Below, in pieces: positions 18,370 to 27,078 of a DNA stretch of 64,000 nt. The notes below the pieces were generated by a model. It was not told the DNA's origin. It ran no database searches and saw only the letters and a program-made list of their open reading frames with translations. The stretch is from contig NZ_SPDV01000011.1 in the NCBI RefSeq assembly GCF_004564275.1, forward strand, positions 21,999 to 85,998, in the 5' to 3' direction. Both the position numbers and the translations under genes were made by a program. Every line of letters starts with the position of its first letter. Positions within the stretch are counted from its first letter, which is position 1. Source of the stretch: Sphingomonas parva (ex Maeng et al. 2020). GTDB taxonomy: Bacteria > Pseudomonadota > Alphaproteobacteria > Sphingomonadales > Sphingomonadaceae.

Positions 18370-18550
18370 GGTCCCCCTCTTCGGAGCCGATGCTAGCGGT
18401 CTGAGGATATTTTTCCAGAGAAATCCGACGTTTGTCTCTGCTGCTCCTGCTCGTGACGGTCCGACATCATCCCTGCCCCGGTCGGTTCGGGACGGCCAAG
18501 CAGGTCGGCTAGACGTTGCCAGCCGCGCGCACAGCGGCCATGGGGCGGCG

Positions 18551-19042
18551 ATGAGCGAGACCGATCCCAGCGCCGTCGAGTCCTTCCGCGCCGCGATGCG
18601 CCGCGTCGCATCGACGGTGAACGTGATCACGATCTGCGTCGGTGGGGAAAGGATGGGCATAACCGCGACGGCGATGTCCTCGCTGGCCATGGACCCACCG
18701 AGCCTCCTGGTTTGCATCAACCGCTTCTCGGCGATGCACGGGTCGATGGAGGATGTCTCCCATTTTTGCGTGAACGTCCTCCACCGCGATCAGGAGAACA
18801 TCGCTCGCATGTTCGCTGATCGGCGCCAGCACGCCTTGCGCTTCCTCAGCGGCTGGACCGAGGATTGCGTCCGCCCGCCGCGGCTGATCGATGCCCAGGC
18901 ATCGATCGTGTGCCGCCGGATCGACCACCATCGCTTCGGCACGCACAGCATCTTCATCGGCGTGGTCGAGGACGCCCAGGTCCGCGAGGAGGTCAATCCT
19001 CTCGTCTATGTCGACGGCCAATATGGCGGCGCCGTCGACTGA
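18551..19042 (+). CDS. Flavin reductase-like FMN-binding protein
   Basis: A 163-residue split-barrel flavin reductase. The family segments are FRAAMRRVASTVNVIT, GITATAMSSLAMDPPSLLVCIN, and FCVNVLHRDQENIARMF. Such proteins reduce FMN or FAD with NAD(P)H for a partner monooxygenase. No such oxygenase lies next to it. The ATG at 18551 has only a weak upstream GGGGCGG. It is divergent from the flotillin operon and convergent with the oxygenase gene. Confidence 0.87.
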   Translation: MSETDPSAVESFRAAMRRVASTVNVITICVGGERMGITATAMSSLAMDPPSLLVCINRFSAMHGSMEDVSHFCVNVLHRDQENIARMFADRRQHALRFLSGWTEDCVRPPRLIDAQASIVCRRIDHHRFGTHSIFIGVVEDAQVREEVNPLVYVDGQYGGAVD

Positions 19043-19051
19043 CGTCGCGGC

Positions 19052-19726
19052 TCAGCCGCGCCCCCAGGGCCGTTCGCGATACCATTTGGTGATCACGTAT
19101 TTGACGCCCGCCTCGACCGGCATGCCGCTGTGCAGCGAATAGTGATTGGGCTGCCCGAACTCGTCCATGTTGTTCCACAACAGGAGGTTGCCGCGCCGCG
19201 GGGTGACCCGCACGTTCGCTTCCGGGAACCAGGTCTGGCCCCCCGCCTCCACGTCGTTGAGGAAGATCATCGCGGTCCAGGTCCGCTGGCCGCCGCTGCG
19301 CTGCATGTCCTCCCAATATTCCGTGTTCATATGGAAGAAATCGTGGTGCGGCTTGAACTGCTGGCCGGGGGCGTAGCGCTGTCCCTGGATCGTCTCGCCA
19401 TGCTCGGGCTGTATCCCGGTGAGCGCGTTGATCTTGTCCTGGACGCGCACGTTGATCGCGTCGCTCATCTTCAGATGACAGCTCTCGCTGGTGCGGAATT
19501 CCGGATCGCCGTTCGACGACAGCAGTCCCGACGGGACGCGATCCTTGTCGATCAGCGCAATGACCTGCTCGCACTCGCGCGCTGTGAGGAAATCCCGCGC
19601 GACGAAGATGTCCAGGCCCTTGGCAGGGATCTGGAGGCAGTTGGGCGTCCTTTTCACCCTCTCCTTCACCCAGGCGCCGATCTGCATCCGGTAGAAGGCG
19701 GCCGGATCTCCGGTGACCGTGCTCAT
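19052..19726 (-). CDS. 2-oxoglutarate/Fe(II) oxygenase, prolyl-4-hydroxylase type
   Basis: A 224-residue dioxygenase with the double-stranded beta-helix of prolyl 4-hydroxylases. The iron ligands are the His-x-Asp of FKPHHDFFH and the distal His in YSLHSGMPV. The 2-oxoglutarate lysine is in VKYVITKWYRER. No signal peptide is visible. Its ATG overlaps the stop of the upstream amidohydrolase gene (ATGA), so the two are translationally coupled. It would hydroxylate a proline or another residue in a protein or peptide; the substrate is unknown. Confidence 0.88.
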   Translation of the reverse strand: MSTVTGDPAAFYRMQIGAWVKERVKRTPNCLQIPAKGLDIFVARDFLTARECEQVIALIDKDRVPSGLLSSNGDPEFRTSESCHLKMSDAINVRVQDKINALTGIQPEHGETIQGQRYAPGQQFKPHHDFFHMNTEYWEDMQRSGGQRTWTAMIFLNDVEAGGQTWFPEANVRVTPRRGNLLLWNNMDEFGQPNHYSLHSGMPVEAGVKYVITKWYRERPWGRG

Positions 19727-21000
19727 TCGATCGTACGTCCTCTTACCATCACGAATTCCACTTTTTCCAGGGTGCGCACGTCGCGCAGCGGGTCGCCGCT
19801 CACCGCGATGATATCCGCCGAATAGCCTGGCGCAATCCGGCCAATCTCACTGTCCAGTCCGAGCAGGTGCGCCGCCGCGGTCGTGGCCGAGGTGATTGCC
19901 TCCGCCGGGCTCATGCCGGCGTGCTCGACCAGCAGGGCGAGCTCCTCGGCGTTGCGGCCATGCTCGAACACCGCCGCGTCGGTCCCGAACACGACCGGCA
20001 CGCCCGCGGCGCGCGCCGCCCTCGCCGCCTTGCCCACTTCCCCCAGTGTCTGGCGAACCTTCGCTTCGACGGTCGGCGTGTAGATGCCCTTGCCGAGGCG
20101 TTCCCGAATGCCGGTGAACGCCATCAGGGTCGGCACCAGGGTCGCGCCGTTGGTCTTCATCACCCGGATCGCTTCCCCGTCCGCGAAGGTGCCGTGCTCG
20201 ATCGAATCGACGCCGGCGCGGGCGGCGGCCTCGATGCCGCGCGCGCTATGCGCATGCGCGGCGACCTTGAGGCCGAGCCCGTGGGCCGTGTCGACGATCG
20301 CCTTCATCTCGGCGTCGGTGAAATGCTGGCCAAGGCCGCGCGCCTGCTGCGACAGCACCCCGCCGGTTGCGGTGATCTTGATGACGTCCGCGCCGGCCCG
20401 GGAGAATTCGCGCACGCGGGCGGCGCATTCCTCGGCGCCGGTGCAGGTGTTGCCGCTACCCAGCACCGCGAGCACTTCCGGACGGAAGCCGGAGACGTCG
20501 CCATGGCCGCCGATGGTCGAGATCGCGGGGCCGGAGGAGAGAATCCTGGGCCCCGGGATCGCGCCTTCCGCGGTCGCCCGCCGCAAGGCGAAGCCGACCA
20601 GTGGTCCGGAACCGAGGTCCCGTACGGTGGTGAAGCCCGCGCGCACGGTGGCGCGGGCATTCCTGGCGCCGACCAGCGTCGCCCATTCGTCGCTGTCGAC
20701 CGCCTGGTTACGATAATCGTCGTCGGGATCGCCCGAGAGATGGACGTGGGTGTCGATCAGGCCGGGGAGCACCGTCTTGCTCGAGAGATCGATCAGCCGG
20801 GTGCCCGCCGCCGGCGGCGCGAGCCCCTCGGCAATCGCGGTGATCCGTCCGTCGATGACCGTGATCGTCGCCGGCCCTATAACCGGCCGGCCCGGGTCGG
20901 CGATCAGCCGGCCGGCGTGGATCGTCACGGTTTCCGCCGAAGCGGGCGCGGCGATGGCGCAGGCAAGACCGGCGGCAAGAGCGAAATGGCGCATCGGCAT
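19723..21000 (-). CDS. Secreted metal-dependent amidohydrolase (prolidase-like)
   Basis: A 425-residue exported amidohydrolase. The signal peptide spans about residues 1-22 (MPMRHFALAAGLACAIAAP..ASA). Metal motifs are DTHVHL, the carboxylated-lysine segment IKITATGG, AAHAHS, IEHGT and VVFGTDAA. This subgroup includes Xaa-Pro/Xaa-Arg dipeptidases and imidazolonepropionase-like enzymes. The ATG at 21000 has GAGGG upstream. It is coupled by ATGA overlap to a prolyl-hydroxylase-like gene, which makes a proline-peptide substrate an attractive but unproven idea. Confidence 0.85.
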   Translation of the reverse strand: MPMRHFALAAGLACAIAAPASAETVTIHAGRLIADPGRPVIGPATITVIDGRITAIAEGLAPPAAGTRLIDLSSKTVLPGLIDTHVHLSGDPDDDYRNQAVDSDEWATLVGARNARATVRAGFTTVRDLGSGPLVGFALRRATAEGAIPGPRILSSGPAISTIGGHGDVSGFRPEVLAVLGSGNTCTGAEECAARVREFSRAGADVIKITATGGVLSQQARGLGQHFTDAEMKAIVDTAHGLGLKVAAHAHSARGIEAAARAGVDSIEHGTFADGEAIRVMKTNGATLVPTLMAFTGIRERLGKGIYTPTVEAKVRQTLGEVGKAARAARAAGVPVVFGTDAAVFEHGRNAEELALLVEHAGMSPAEAITSATTAAAHLLGLDSEIGRIAPGYSADIIAVSGDPLRDVRTLEKVEFVMVRGRTIE

Positions 21001-21054
21001 CGATCCCTCGGATGATCGACGCTCCATGCGTCGCCCTCCGTCCGGCTGGCAAGC

Positions 21055-21088
21055 AAAAAGCCCGGAGCGTCCGCACGCCCCGGGCTTC
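21055..21088 (-). terminator. Rho-independent terminator of the RcnB-like gene
   Basis: Read on the minus strand, AAGCCCGGGGCGT and ACGCTCCGGGCTT form a strong, slightly imperfect GC stem followed directly by a T5 run (TTTTTGCTT). It starts about 20 nt after the stop of the RcnB-like gene and precedes the amidohydrolase gene, separating the two units. Confidence 0.85.
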
Positions 21089-21109
21089 CTGTTCTTGGCC
21101 GGCTGTCCT

Positions 21110-22009
21110 CTACCAGAAGAAGTCGTAGATCACGTCGATGACTTCGCCCGAGTAGACGTCCACCAGCAGGACATCGTCATAGTAACGGACCCAGCGGGTG
21201 CCCGGATAGGCGGGCGGCAGGCGATACTGCCACGGATCGCTGATCCAATAATTGTCGCCGTAGAAGCCCGATCCGAGGAAGAGGCCGATCGAAAGCCGGT
21301 TGTAGCTGTGATTGCGGTAGGGCGCGTAATAGCGGCCGATGTGGAACAGGTTCCGGTTGGAATAGCGGTAGCTCTGCCAATCGTAGCGCCGATCGTTCCG
21401 CCACTGCCGATCCCAATTACGCGCCTGGCGATAGTCGCGCCGGTCGTTCCGCCAGTCGCGCCGATCGTCACGGCGATCTTCCCGCCAGTCCCGGCGCTGC
21501 TCGCGCATCCGCTCCTCGGCACGCGCCTGGTTGCGCGCCGCCTGGCGCTGATACTCGGGCGACAGCCCTTCGGCGCTGCGGCGCGACGCTTCCCGCGTCT
21601 CCTGCACGCGATTGCGGAAGGCCTCTCCGCCGTCGCCGCCGCGGCGCCCGCGCCAGCTCTGGGCGGACTGGCTGCTGCCCTGCGTGCTCTGGCCGGCAGC
21701 AGCATTTTCCTGCCATGTTCGGCGATTCTGCCAGGCGCCGTTCGATTGCTGGCGCTCGCCGGAATAGACGCGGGTGCGCTCCGGCCGCTGGACCGACTCG
21801 ACGCTTCGCGCCTGGGGAGCCTGGACGCGCGGCTCGCGCACAGCCTGACGCTGCTGGCGGGCTTCCGACCGCGCCTGGTTGCGCGCGCCCTGACGCTCGT
21901 AACGCTGCTGGATCCGGGCGGCGCGATCCGAATCCGCCGGCTTGGCCTGGGCTGCGATCGGGGTAAGCACCGTCGCCGCCATGATGATACCGATCAATGC
22001 TTGGCGCAT
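21110..22009 (-). CDS. RcnB-like periplasmic protein with Arg/Asp repeat region
   Basis: A 299-residue exported protein. The signal peptide is residues 1-22 (LIGIIMAATVLTPIAAQA). A long Gln/Arg-rich, low-complexity middle contains repeats of RRDWR/DRRDYR around residues 175-205. A C-terminal RcnB-type domain follows (LPPAYPGTRWVRYYDDVLLVD). RcnB in E. coli modulates nickel/cobalt efflux. Only the C-terminal domain is shared, so a metal role here is a guess. The strongly basic middle could bind acidic polymers. It has its own terminator. Confidence 0.75.
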   Translation of the reverse strand: MRQALIGIIMAATVLTPIAAQAKPADSDRAARIQQRYERQGARNQARSEARQQRQAVREPRVQAPQARSVESVQRPERTRVYSGERQQSNGAWQNRRTWQENAAAGQSTQGSSQSAQSWRGRRGGDGGEAFRNRVQETREASRRSAEGLSPEYQRQAARNQARAEERMREQRRDWREDRRDDRRDWRNDRRDYRQARNWDRQWRNDRRYDWQSYRYSNRNLFHIGRYYAPYRNHSYNRLSIGLFLGSGFYGDNYWISDPWQYRLPPAYPGTRWVRYYDDVLLVDVYSGEVIDVIYDFFW

Positions 22010-22115
22010 CGAAGAACTCCTGTGAGCCGGCGAGATGCCGCGCTTTATGGTGACGAGTTGTGCACGAGAGTCGATGAGCCGTGGGTGAACCGGTTAGACA
22101 ACGATCCGACAGGAA

Positions 22116-22667
22116 TCACCGCTTGGGTGCCGCCGCTGGGCTGAGCGCCGGAACGTGGCGCGCGGCATCGGCCGGATCGACTCCCGGCGGGGGTGCGGCC
22201 GAAATCTGCTCCTCCCCGCTGCGCATCCGGCCGGCGCGGCGGATCGCTTCCCGGATCCTCGGATAGCTTCCGCAGGGACACAGGTTGGTGATCGCGGCGT
22301 CGATCTCCTCGTCCGTCGGCGCGGGATTGCGATCGATCAGGGCGGCTGCGGCCATGATCATCCCGGACTGGCAGAAGCCGCATTGCGGAACCGACTCGGC
22401 AACCCAGGCCTGCTGGACGGGATGAGAGCGATCGCGCGACAACGCCTCGATCGTGGTCACGAAGCTGCCCTCGAGCCGCCCGATCGGCAGCTGGCAGCTT
22501 CGGGTCGGCCGGCCATCGACGTGCACGGTGCAGGCGCCGCACTGCCCCGTGCCGCACCCGTATTTCGTCCCGGTGAGGTTGGAAGCGTCACGCAACGCCC
22601 ATAGGAGGGGTGTCTCCGGGTCCAGCCGATATTCGATGGGCTGGCCGTTCACGGTGAAGCGCGTCAT
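22116..22667 (-). CDS. Orphan (2Fe-2S)-binding subunit of a molybdenum hydroxylase
   Basis: A 183-residue protein of the xanthine dehydrogenase/isoquinoline 1-oxidoreductase small-subunit type. The plant-type cluster motif is YGCGTGQCGACTVHVDGRPTRSC, split here as CGTGQCGAC plus a later Cys. The second cluster uses QCGFCQSGM and NLCPCGSYPR. It is about 30 residues longer than usual, with an Ala/Pro-rich C-terminal tail. No molybdopterin large subunit or cytochrome subunit is adjacent on either side, which is unusual. It is divergent from the isomerase gene by 29 bp. Confidence 0.88.
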   Translation of the reverse strand: MTRFTVNGQPIEYRLDPETPLLWALRDASNLTGTKYGCGTGQCGACTVHVDGRPTRSCQLPIGRLEGSFVTTIEALSRDRSHPVQQAWVAESVPQCGFCQSGMIMAAAALIDRNPAPTDEEIDAAITNLCPCGSYPRIREAIRRAGRMRSGEEQISAAPPPGVDPADAARHVPALSPAAAPKR

Positions 22668-22696
22668 GACGGCGTCTTAACGGGAGGAACGCCGGC

Positions 22697-23521
22697 ATGG
22701 AAAGCGAAAGGATCGTCGTCGCGCGCGAGGAAGGCGTCGCCCATGTCGAGCTCGCCCGCGAGGATCGCTTCAACGCAATGGACGCGGCCATGTTCGAGGC
22801 ACTCGGGGAGACGTTCCGCGCGCTCGGTAGCGACCCGGCGGTGCGGGCGATCGTCCTCTCCGCCCGCGGTCGGCACTTCACCGCCGGAATCGATCTCCAC
22901 TACGCGTCCGGGCAACTGGGCGTCGGCGGCGGGGAGGGAGACCCGGGGCGTGCCGCCGAAGCGCGCCTCCGTCACATTGACTGGCTGCAGGATGCCTTCA
23001 ACGCGGTCGAGAACGCCAGGCCGCCGGTGATCGCGGCGGTTCACGGCGGCTGCATTGGCGCCGGCGTCGACCTTGCCAGCGCCTGCGACCTGCGGCTCGC
23101 CGCGGCCGGCGCCTTCTTCCAGGTCGCGGAGGTCGACGTGGCGATCACCGCCGATCTCGGCACGCTGCAGCGGCTCATCCACCTCATACCCTCCGGCATC
23201 GTGCGAGAGCTCGCTTATACCGGCCGCCGAATGGAGGCGGAGGAGGCGCTTCGCCTCGGCCTCGTCAACCGCGTGGAGCCCGATCGCGATTCGCTCGTCG
23301 CGGCCGCACTGGAGCTGGCCGGGGTGATCGCCGCCAAGTCGCCTCTCGCCGTCGTCGGCGCCAAGAGGAGCCTCAACTATAGCCGCGGCCGCCCGGTCGA
23401 GGAGGGACTGCGTCAGGTTGGACTGTGGAACGCGGCGACGCTGGTCGGCGCCGATCTCGCCGAGGCGCTCGAGGCCCGGCTGGCCAAGCGCGATCCGCGA
23501 TTCGCGGATCTCGATCCCTGA
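22697..23521 (+). CDS. Crotonase family, delta3,5-delta2,4-dienoyl-CoA isomerase-like
   Basis: A 274-residue crotonase-fold enzyme. Oxyanion-hole segments are HFTAGIDLHYA and AVHGGCIGAGVDL. The stretch FFQVAEVDVAITADLGTLQRL closely follows mammalian ECH1 dienoyl-CoA isomerase, including its acidic catalytic residues. It would shift double bonds during beta-oxidation of unsaturated fatty acids. No other fatty-acid gene is adjacent. The start ATG at 22697 follows GGGAGGAACGCCGGC. Confidence 0.85.
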   Translation: MESERIVVAREEGVAHVELAREDRFNAMDAAMFEALGETFRALGSDPAVRAIVLSARGRHFTAGIDLHYASGQLGVGGGEGDPGRAAEARLRHIDWLQDAFNAVENARPPVIAAVHGGCIGAGVDLASACDLRLAAAGAFFQVAEVDVAITADLGTLQRLIHLIPSGIVRELAYTGRRMEAEEALRLGLVNRVEPDRDSLVAAALELAGVIAAKSPLAVVGAKRSLNYSRGRPVEEGLRQVGLWNAATLVGADLAEALEARLAKRDPRFADLDP

Positions 23522-23734
23522 CCCCGTGCTCCAGTCATGGGATGCGACTCGGTTTTCAAGCACTTGCGCCTGATTTCGCAGCTTGAATTCCGGGCCCTTC
23601 GCTGGTAACGGGCGGCTCGTACGGCGCGGGACCTGTTCCGCGGCGAACCCTTTTTATGCTATCTATGGCTTGTTTGGAGGCGCGTCGCTCAGGGCCGCCG
23701 CCGGGACCCATTCAACGGAGAGTGACGACCGCTT

Positions 23735-23941
23735 ATGCAAATCCTCGTTCGCGACAACAATGTCGACCAGGCGCTGCGCGCCCTCAAGAAGAAGCTGCAG
23801 CGTGAAGGCGTCTATCGCGAAATGAAGCTGCGCCGTCACTACGAGAAGCCGTCCGAGAAGCGCGCCCGCGAGCGCGCCGCCGCGATCCGTCGCGCGCGCA
23901 AGCTCGAGCGGAAGCGCGCGGAGCGCGACGGCGTCCGTTAA
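23735..23941 (+). CDS. rpsU: 30S ribosomal protein S21
   Basis: A 68-residue, very basic protein ([20 protein letters not shown] start and an Arg/Lys-rich helical tail). It is the ribosomal small-subunit protein S21, which assists initiation. It is a single-gene unit with about 210 bp of upstream non-coding DNA holding an AT-rich TTTTTATGCTATCTATGG stretch that may include the promoter. A strong terminator follows. Confidence 0.95.
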   Translation: MQILVRDNNVDQALRALKKKLQREGVYREMKLRRHYEKPSEKRARERAAAIRRARKLERKRAERDGVR

Positions 23942-23972
23942 GTCGGAACTGCCGCAAGCTTGCCAGGATCGA

Positions 23973-24021
23973 GGGCGGCGATAGTGAGTGGGTGACCATT
24001 CACCGCCGCCCTTCTCTTTTT
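23973..24021 (+). terminator. Terminator after rpsU
   Basis: GGGCGGCG (23973-23980) pairs with CGCCGCCC (24004-24011). The interior GTGAGTGG and CCATTCAC adds further pairing. The stem is followed at once by TTCTCTTTTT. It sits directly in front of the ribosome site of the FKBP gene, so that gene depends on read-through or a promoter inside this region. Confidence 0.8.
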
Positions 24022-24033
24022 CGAGGTTCTCCC

Positions 24034-24594
24034 ATGTCCGTAACCGCCGTTCCGCTCCGCCCGATCAGGAAGGGTTCCGTCCTGAAGCTCTGGCTCGGAC
24101 TGATCCTGCTCGCTCTCCTTGCCGCCGGCGTGGCCTGGGCCGGAACCGCGGGGCAGATCATGGAGCGCACCACGTCCGGGCTGCAATATCGCGTGCTAGA
24201 GGAAGGTGAGGGGCCGAGCCCGACCGCAAGCGATGTCGCCTTCATCACCTACACCGGCCGGCTTGCCGACGGCACGGTGTTCGACAGCAATGAAGGCGGT
24301 CAGCCGCTGCCGATGCCGCTCGCCGAGGGCGCCGCGATCAAGGGCTTCACCGAGGGCCTGCTGATGATGAAGAAGGGCGCCAAATACCAGCTGCGGATCC
24401 CGCCGGAGCTTGGCTACGGGGCGGAGGCCAAGGGCCCGATCCCGGCCAATTCGACGCTCGATTTCGATGTCACCCTGGTTGATTTCATGCCCGAGGCGAC
24501 GCTGCGCCAGATGATGATGCAGCAGCAGATGATGCAGATGCAGGGCGGCGGCGGCGCCGAGGGTGGGCCGCCCCCGCAGGGCGGCGGCCAGTAA
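24034..24594 (+). CDS. Membrane-anchored FKBP-type peptidyl-prolyl isomerase with Met/Gln tail
   Basis: A 186-residue protein. An uncleaved-looking signal anchor spans about residues 17-36 (VLKLWLGLILLALLAAGVAW). The FKBP domain follows (residues 45-150: YTGRLADGTVFDSN, IKGFTEGLLMMKKGAKYQL, GYGAEAKGPIPANSTLDFDV). The C-terminus is a Met/Gln-rich tail (MMMQQQMMQMQ) then Gly/Pro. It would act on periplasmic proline bonds. The methionine tail is unusual and might bind copper or substrate. The ATG at 24034 is preceded by CGAGG. Confidence 0.88.
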   Translation: MSVTAVPLRPIRKGSVLKLWLGLILLALLAAGVAWAGTAGQIMERTTSGLQYRVLEEGEGPSPTASDVAFITYTGRLADGTVFDSNEGGQPLPMPLAEGAAIKGFTEGLLMMKKGAKYQLRIPPELGYGAEAKGPIPANSTLDFDVTLVDFMPEATLRQMMMQQQMMQMQGGGGAEGGPPPQGGGQ

Positions 24595-24618
24595 GCTCCG
24601 CGGCAAAGCGGGCTTGAT

Positions 24619-24655
24619 GAGGGGCCCGGCCGAAAGGCCGGGCCCCTCAGTCTTT
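24619..24655. terminator. Bidirectional terminator between FKBP and AI-2E genes
   Basis: GAGGGGCCCGGCC (24619-24631) and GGCCGGGCCCCTC (24636-24648) form a perfect 13-bp stem with a GAAA tetraloop. A short T-tract (GTCTTT) follows on the plus strand. It reaches into the stop codon of the minus-strand gene, so it serves the FKBP transcript best. Confidence 0.75.
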
Positions 24656-25708
24656 CAGCTGCGCCTCGTTCTCTTCGGATTTGCGCTCGAGCGCGACCTT
24701 GATCATCGCCACGATCGGATCGGCGAGCGCGAGGCCGATCAGCCCGAACAGGGCGCCGAACAGCAATTGCGCGCCGAGGATCAGCGCGGGAGCGAGATCG
24801 ACCGTCTTCTTGGCAACGTAGGGTACGATCAGATAGCCGTCGACGGTCTGGACGATGAGATAGACGGCGATCGCCCAAAGCCCCGCGTTGAACGAGACGC
24901 TGAACCCGGCGAGAACGATCAGCACGCCCGAGATGATCGCGCCGATGTTGGGCAGAAAGGCGAGCAGGCCGGTCAGGATGCCGAGCAGCGCCGCCATCGG
25001 CACGCCGCCGATCATGAGCAGGATCCAGGTGCCGACGCCCTCCACGGCCATGCCGAGCAGGCGCCCCGCCATCAGCCGCCGCATCGTGTGGCCCATCTCG
25101 GCCGCCGTACGGTAAAAGGAGTCGCGGCTGCGGAGGGGCAGCATCCAGGCGAAGCCGCGCTGGTAGAGCCGCGGCTCGGCGGCGATGAAGATGCCGATCA
25201 CCAGGATCATGATCAGGCTGGTGAGGGCGCCCAGCGCGCTGCTCACCGCGGAGCCGAGCCTGCCGAGCGTGCCCATCAGCTGCCCGCTCAACTGGTCCAT
25301 CTGGGCGCCGCCCTGCATGATGCCGACCTCGTTGCCCCAGGCGAGACCCCGATTCACCTGCGCGGTGATGACCGCCCGTAGCCGCTCGGCCTCGGCGGCG
25401 AGCGAGCTTCCGGCGAAATAGAAGGTCCAGGCGATGAATGCGACCCCAGCGACGGTGACGATCGTCAGCCGCCATCCGCGGCCAATCGGAAGCACCCTGC
25501 CGAGCAGCCGGGTCCCGCCGTCGAGGATCGAGGCGAAGACGATGCCGGCGAAGATCAGCAGCAGCGGCTGCGCCAGGAAGATGACCGCCAGAATGGCGAG
25601 GCCGAGGCCGAACCAGACGCTGGCGCGCTTCAGCTCCTGCCGGATCAGCGGATCGCGCAGCTCGGTGGGGCCCGGCTGCTCCGCGTGCGGTCCGGGCCCT
25701 TCGCTCAC
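24647..25708 (-). CDS. AI-2E family transporter
   Basis: A 353-residue multi-pass membrane protein of the AI-2E/PerM permease family. It has hydrophobic pairs near the N-terminus (FGLGLAILAVIFLAQPLLLIF), a soluble middle region, and the conserved C-terminal run LLGILTGLLAFLPNIGAIISG, then YLIVPYVAKKTVDLAP and LIGLALADPIVAMI. The GTG at 25708 overlaps the lepB stop (GTGA). Members export small molecules or ions (AI-2, sodium/proton); which applies is unknown. Confidence 0.87.
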   Translation of the reverse strand: MSEGPGPHAEQPGPTELRDPLIRQELKRASVWFGLGLAILAVIFLAQPLLLIFAGIVFASILDGGTRLLGRVLPIGRGWRLTIVTVAGVAFIAWTFYFAGSSLAAEAERLRAVITAQVNRGLAWGNEVGIMQGGAQMDQLSGQLMGTLGRLGSAVSSALGALTSLIMILVIGIFIAAEPRLYQRGFAWMLPLRSRDSFYRTAAEMGHTMRRLMAGRLLGMAVEGVGTWILLMIGGVPMAALLGILTGLLAFLPNIGAIISGVLIVLAGFSVSFNAGLWAIAVYLIVQTVDGYLIVPYVAKKTVDLAPALILGAQLLFGALFGLIGLALADPIVAMIKVALERKSEENEAQLKD

Positions 25709-26610
25709 TGCGCCGTTGCTTCCTGTGGCCGCAGCGACGTGCCGGCACGGCCGCCGCGGAAGGCGGTGAACCAGCTGATCGGGTTCAGATATTGCGTGGT
25801 GCCATCCAGCGAGAAGGTGATGAACTCGGCGCGCCCGCCGATATTCTCCCACGGCACGGGCCCACCGAGACCCTGGGCAGCGGCGGCGACGCGGCTGTCG
25901 GCCGATTTGTCGCGATTGTCGCCCATCACCCAGACATGACCCTCGGGGATCGTGATCCTGGGCACATCGTCGACGAGGGGATCATAATGAAGATCGATCG
26001 TGTCGAAGGTTCGCCCGTTGGCCAGCGTCTCGCGAACGATCGGCAGCTCGCAATAGAGATTTCCGTCCTCGCCAGTCACCCGGTGATCCTCGGCGTCGCC
26101 GAATTCGCAGGGAACGTTGGCATCGACGGGGATGCGCACGTTCGGCCTGCGCTCGCGCTTCACCGCCTTGCCGTTGATGATGAGCTGGCCCTTGATCATC
26201 TCGACGGTGTCGCCCGGCACGGCGATGACCCGCTTGATATAGTCCGAAGTCTCTCCCGGAGGCGTCAGGATGACGACGTCACCCGGCGTGGGCATGCGGC
26301 CGAACAGTCGCCCTTCGGTGCGCGGAAAGACGTGGAAGCTGGGCGAGACCCAGGACCAGCCGTAGGGAAATTTGCTCACCACCAGCCGGTCGCCCTTCAG
26401 CAGCCCCGGCATCATCGATTCCGACGGGATGTAGAACGGCTTGGCGATGAAGCTGTGGATCGCGAGCACGGCGAGAACGAGCCAGAAGATCGCCTTCACC
26501 TCGCCCCACCAGTCGGTGCCCTGCTTCGGCGGCTGCGCGGCGGGAGTGCCCGCCTCGATCGTCGGCTTGGTTTCGTCGTTCATGGCAATGACGGGATCGC
26601 TGTTGCTCAC
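25705..26610 (-). CDS. lepB: Signal peptidase I
   Basis: A 301-residue leader peptidase that removes signal peptides at the outer face of the inner membrane. A single membrane anchor is at about residues 40-60. The catalytic Ser is in PSESMMPGL, the catalytic Lys in [12 protein letters not shown], and the conserved box [17 protein letters not shown] follows. It overlaps acpS upstream (ATGA) and the AI-2E gene downstream. In related genomes rnc and era usually follow; here they do not. Confidence 0.94.
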   Translation of the reverse strand: MSNSDPVIAMNDETKPTIEAGTPAAQPPKQGTDWWGEVKAIFWLVLAVLAIHSFIAKPFYIPSESMMPGLLKGDRLVVSKFPYGWSWVSPSFHVFPRTEGRLFGRMPTPGDVVILTPPGETSDYIKRVIAVPGDTVEMIKGQLIINGKAVKRERRPNVRIPVDANVPCEFGDAEDHRVTGEDGNLYCELPIVRETLANGRTFDTIDLHYDPLVDDVPRITIPEGHVWVMGDNRDKSADSRVAAAAQGLGGPVPWENIGGRAEFITFSLDGTTQYLNPISWFTAFRGGRAGTSLRPQEATAQ

Positions 26611-27023
26611 CCTTCGCTCCTCGAAATCGGGATGGCGGCGATGATGACGAAAGCCTGTGCGAAGGGATGGTCGTCCGTCATCGTCAAATGGATCTCAGCG
26701 AAGTGGCCCTCGGGGATCATCGCGTCAAGTCTCGCCTTCGCGCCGCCGGTCAGCTCCAGCGTGGGCGCGCCCGAAGCCTGGTTCACGACTCCTATATCGC
26801 GCATGAACACGCCCCGCTTGAAGCCGGTGCCCACCGCCTTGGAAAACGCCTCCTTCGCCGCGAACCGCTTGGCATAGGTTCCTGCACGGGTGAACGGCCG
26901 CGTTTCGGCCTTGCGCTGCTCGGTCTCGGTGAAGACGCGGTTGACGAACCGCTCGCCGAATCGCTCCAGCGAGTTGCGGATGCGGTCGATGTTGCACAGG
27001 TCCGAGCCGATGCCGATGATCAT
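26607..27023 (-). CDS. acpS: Holo-[acyl-carrier-protein] synthase
   Basis: A 138-residue phosphopantetheinyl transferase that activates acyl carrier protein from CoA. Motifs are [29 protein letters not shown] and [16 protein letters not shown]. It is coupled to lepB by overlap and lies 55 bp after pdxJ in the pyrE-pdxJ-acpS-lepB order seen in many alphaproteobacteria. Confidence 0.93.
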   Translation of the reverse strand: MIIGIGSDLCNIDRIRNSLERFGERFVNRVFTETEQRKAETRPFTRAGTYAKRFAAKEAFSKAVGTGFKRGVFMRDIGVVNQASGAPTLELTGGAKARLDAMIPEGHFAEIHLTMTDDHPFAQAFVIIAAIPISRSEG

Positions 27024-27078
27024 GACGGCTCCTTCAGGCCGTCACCGCGGCGGATGGTCGATGCCGCCGCAGGCGCCG

